Shown: one piece after another, positions 15,713-17,710 of the stretch
Position numbering within the stretch: position 1 is the stretch's first letter
How the letters are laid out: the number at the start of each line of letters is the position of its first letter
Assembly: GCA_910576845.1 (NCBI GenBank)
Contig: CAJTJA010000048.1
Span: 1-17,710 of the forward strand
Direction of reading: 5' to 3'
Length of the DNA stretch: 17,710 nucleotides
Origin: an uncultured Oscillibacter sp.
GTDB lineage: Bacteria; Bacillota; Clostridia; Oscillospirales; Oscillospiraceae
Made by a program: the position numbers and the translations under genes
The notes under the pieces: model-generated
What the model was told of the DNA's origin: nothing
What the model saw: only the letters and a program-made list of their open reading frames with translations
The model's database searches: none

Positions 15713-16831
15713 TCAGAATTTGGTCTCCCGGGCAGGGCCCACCGTTTTACCCAGATAGATCTCCGGGGACAGGACATAGGTATAGCCCAAATCGTCGCAG
15801 TCCCGGTTTCGGATCATCCGCATCAGGCGGGAGGCCACCTCCTGCCCGATGCGGTAGCCCTGATGGACGGAGCAGGTGACGCCCTGCTCCTCCCAGTCGT
15901 CGTTGGAGTAGTCAAAGCACACCAGGGAGCAGTCCTGGGGCACCCGCCGCCCCTGCTTCTCCAGCACCTGCCGCACCAGCTGGCAAATCATATAATTACA
16001 GCACACCACCGCCGTGCAGTGGGGCAGGCGCTTTAAGAAGTGGTCGATGGAACGGGCAAACCGGGCGTCGTGGGCTTCGTCGGATACGCACCATTTGATA
16101 TAGTCGTCCTGGTACTCCACCCCGTTTTTTTGCAGGGCGGCCGCCATCCCCTGGAATTTCTCAATGCTCTGATAATTGTCGGAGACAAATACCCCGGCGA
16201 TGTTCCGGTGGCCCTCCCGAATAAGCAGGCTGATCAGCTCCTCGGCGCAGCGCAGGTCGTTGACCACCACCCGGGGGCATTTCAGGTTTTTGTAGTAGTT
16301 GTTGTAAAAAATAACGGGGATGCGCTTTTGGTAGATCCGCCGGTAGCAGTCCAGGTTGGGATTCAGCAGGCTGGCCTTTACCCCGTCCACGATAAAGCCC
16401 TGAAAGCCCTGGTCCATCACCGCGTTGAGGCACCGGCGCTCATTGGCGAACTTGTTGTCCGTGAGGAAGGTGCGCAGGTCCACTTGGTCGGGGGGAAGAA
16501 TGCTGCGGATGCCGTCCATGAGACTGGAGTTGGCGTTGCTGTCCTGTCCCTGGAGGATGAGACCGATCTTGGTTCTGCCGCCGCTGCCCCCCAGCTCCCA
16601 GGACAGGGCCGCCTCTTTTTCGATATAGGTGCCGCTCCCCCGCACCCGGCGGAGGAGGCCCTCCTGCTCCAACCGGGCCAGGGCCCGGCGCACCGTCTCC
16701 CGGCTGATGGACAGCTTCCGGCTCAGGGCGTTTTCGGAAGGGATTTTTGAACTGCTGGAAAATTTGTTTTCCTCAATATAGGCCCGCACCCAAAGATATG
16801 CCATCTCGGATTTTCGGTCCATGCCGCCCAT
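15713..16831 (-). CDS. GntR-HTH / LacI-type sensor transcriptional regulator (AraR-like)
   Basis: The 372-residue product has an N-terminal winged helix of the GntR family (about residues 8-72, with KIPSENALSRKL and the recognition helix SISRETVRRALARLEQEG, then RVRGSGTYI). A periplasmic-binding-protein-like sensor domain starts at about 88 (KIGLILQG) and includes VVVNDLRCAEELISLLI and HRNIAGVFVS. This architecture is that of AraR-like sugar-responsive repressors, so the ligand is probably a sugar, but it cannot be named. ATG 16831 has GGAGGG 6 nt upstream. The same frame stays open to 17047, but that extension runs through the palindromic repeat and is not part of the protein. It lies between the sulfatase and maturase genes and probably controls that cluster. 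No operator was identified. Confidence 0.88.
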   Translation of the reverse strand: MGGMDRKSEMAYLWVRAYIEENKFSSSSKIPSENALSRKLSISRETVRRALARLEQEGLLRRVRGSGTYIEKEAALSWELGGSGGRTKIGLILQGQDSNANSSLMDGIRSILPPDQVDLRTFLTDNKFANERRCLNAVMDQGFQGFIVDGVKASLLNPNLDCYRRIYQKRIPVIFYNNYYKNLKCPRVVVNDLRCAEELISLLIREGHRNIAGVFVSDNYQSIEKFQGMAAALQKNGVEYQDDYIKWCVSDEAHDARFARSIDHFLKRLPHCTAVVCCNYMICQLVRQVLEKQGRRVPQDCSLVCFDYSNDDWEEQGVTCSVHQGYRIGQEVASRLMRMIRNRDCDDLGYTYVLSPEIYLGKTVGPARETKF

Positions 16832-16858
16832 TGCCGTCCCTCCCCCGGTATAAGCGCA

Positions 16859-16879
16859 AGGGCGGCAAAGCGCCGCCCT
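16859..16879 (-). other. G+C-rich hairpin upstream of the regulator gene
   Basis: AGGGCGGC (16859-16866) and GCCGCCCT (16872-16879) form a perfect 8-bp stem with a 5-nt loop, 15 nt upstream of the regulator's ribosome site and outside the 3' palindromic element. There is no T-run. It may be an attenuating or RNA-stabilising structure between sulfatase and regulator. Confidence 0.6.
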
Positions 16880-16893
16880 CGTGCCGTCAGGTC

Positions 16894-17057
16894 TAGGCCC
16901 GTTTGCAAATTGCCAACATGCCCAAACGACAGGTCTTTTTCCGCCATATGTGGCTGCTTTGGCTTGAAATACACAAAGTATTTCCGCGTCAAACCGCCTT
17001 GTCTGGCGAAAAAATCCCTCGCCGCCGGGCACATCGTCAATGTTCAAACGGCGCCTA
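16894..17057. repeat. Second palindromic interspersed element (imperfect ends), sharing a core with 14404-14565
   Basis: The left end TAGGCCCGTTTG (16894-16905) is an imperfect inverted match to the right end CAAACGGCGCCTA (17045-17057), and inner segments such as CTTTTTCCGCC and GGCGAAAAAATC also pair. The core CTTGAAATACAC-AAGTATT-CCGCG at 16963-17001 aligns without gaps to 14472-14510. The right end supplies the CTA that reads as the sulfatase's TAG stop on the minus strand. This fills most of the 223-bp gap between sulfatase and regulator. Confidence 0.75.
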
Positions 17058-17710
17058 ATCCGTAATGACGGGCCGCGTCCCCTCCGCCTGCTGGATCCAG
17101 TCCAGCAGACGCTCCCGCAGCTCTGCCTTCACCTGGGCATAGGCGGGGTCGGCCACCACATTGTTCAGCTGGTGGGGATCTCGCCCCATGTCGTACAGGA
17201 AGTCGTCGGCGTACACATCCGCCGATGCCGCCTCGCCGCCGTTGACCCCCGGCGCGTAGACGGAATACAGGTAGTCCGCCGTGCGCAGGCAGCGCCCCAC
17301 CCGGCTCTCCGAGATCTGGGCAAAGGCCTCGTTGGGTCTATTATCGTCCTTTTTCTCCACCACGTCAAGGAGATTTTCCCCGATCATGGCGCCGCCCACG
17401 TCCACCCCGGCCAGGGCCAGGATGGTTTTAGGCAGGCTGGCGGTGCTGACCACATCCTCCACCGCCACGCCGCCCCGGAACGGACCGCCCGCGATCACCA
17501 GGGGCACATGGAGGGCCGCGTCATGGCAGGAGCGCTTATAGTCGTCGTAGCCGTTGAGGTGGCCGTCACGGTTGCGGGTCATGAAGTGGGAGCCGTGGTC
17601 GGACGCGAAGATGATGACCGTATTGTCATACAGCCCCTCGTCCTTCAGCCGCTGTACCAGCCGGCCCAGGTTCTCGTCCAGGCTGGCGCACTGGCCCAGA
17701 TAGTCGGGGT
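17055..17710 (-). CDS. Sulfatase, alkaline-phosphatase superfamily (partial, C-terminal part)
   Basis: The frame runs off the right edge of the window, so only about 218 C-terminal residues are visible. They contain the S1-family pattern: YLGQCASLDENLGRLVQRL, then GLYDNTVIIFASDHGSHF with the metal-binding Asp-His, HDAALHVPLVIAGG, SLPKTILALAGV and the C-terminal YDMGRDPHQLNN. ATG 17580-17582 lies inside the domain and is not the start. The CxPxR/SxPxR site that becomes formylglycine lies outside the window, so whether Cys or Ser is used is unknown. The neighbouring maturase on the same strand strongly supports a sulfatase role. The substrate, for example a sulfated host or algal glycan, is not visible. 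The TAG stop falls at the edge of the palindromic element. Confidence 0.92.
   Translation of the reverse strand, partial: PDYLGQCASLDENLGRLVQRLKDEGLYDNTVIIFASDHGSHFMTRNRDGHLNGYDDYKRSCHDAALHVPLVIAGGPFRGGVAVEDVVSTASLPKTILALAGVDVGGAMIGENLLDVVEKKDDNRPNEAFAQISESRVGRCLRTADYLYSVYAPGVNGGEAASADVYADDFLYDMGRDPHQLNNVVADPAYAQVKAELRERLLDWIQQAEGTRPVITD

Overview
The window looks like chromosomal DNA of a G+C-rich anaerobic gut Clostridia member, most likely Oscillospiraceae-like. This is inferred from strong AGGAGG-type ribosome sites, a clostridial-style L-rhamnose operon, an anaerobic (radical SAM) sulfatase maturase, a GntR/AraR-type regulator and G+C-rich palindromic intergenic repeats. No marker gene fixes the species.

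Region 1 (about 1-6800, + strand, G+C-rich) is an L-rhamnose utilisation operon. It holds the tail of an unidentified gene, a TIM-barrel sugar isomerase/epimerase-like protein, a GH78 alpha-L-rhamnosidase without a signal peptide, rhamnulokinase (rhaB), L-rhamnose isomerase (rhaA) and rhamnulose-1-phosphate aldolase (rhaD), and it ends at a very strong intrinsic terminator. Together they would release L-rhamnose from imported rhamnosides and convert it to dihydroxyacetone phosphate and lactaldehyde. The rhaB reading frame breaks off early: its last dozen residues come from an A+T-rich, hairpin-forming stretch instead of the family's usual C-terminal tail.

Region 2 (about 6800-14400, + strand) is clearly A+T-rich compared with both sides and reads as a horizontally acquired defence island. 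It has a leader of about 430 bp with an extended -10 promoter surrounded by repeated TGCTAT hexamers and two tiny ORFs. Then follow hsdR, hsdS, an ABC-type ATPase that resembles PrrC-family anticodon nucleases, and hsdM, closely packed or overlapping and closed by a strong terminator. The nuclease-like gene inside a type I restriction-modification operon is the most interesting part of the window. By analogy with E. coli PrrC it could be a second-line guard that cuts tRNA when a phage disables the restriction enzyme.

Region 3 (about 14400-17710, - strand, G+C-rich again) is a sulfatase cluster read right to left: an S1-family sulfatase (its N-terminal part lies outside the window), a GntR-HTH/LacI-type sensor regulator and an anaerobic sulfatase-maturating enzyme. 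Just 3' of the sulfatase and of the maturase lie two palindromic elements that share a 39-nt core. One of them has perfect 19-bp terminal inverted repeats. They look like copies of a genomic interspersed repeat.
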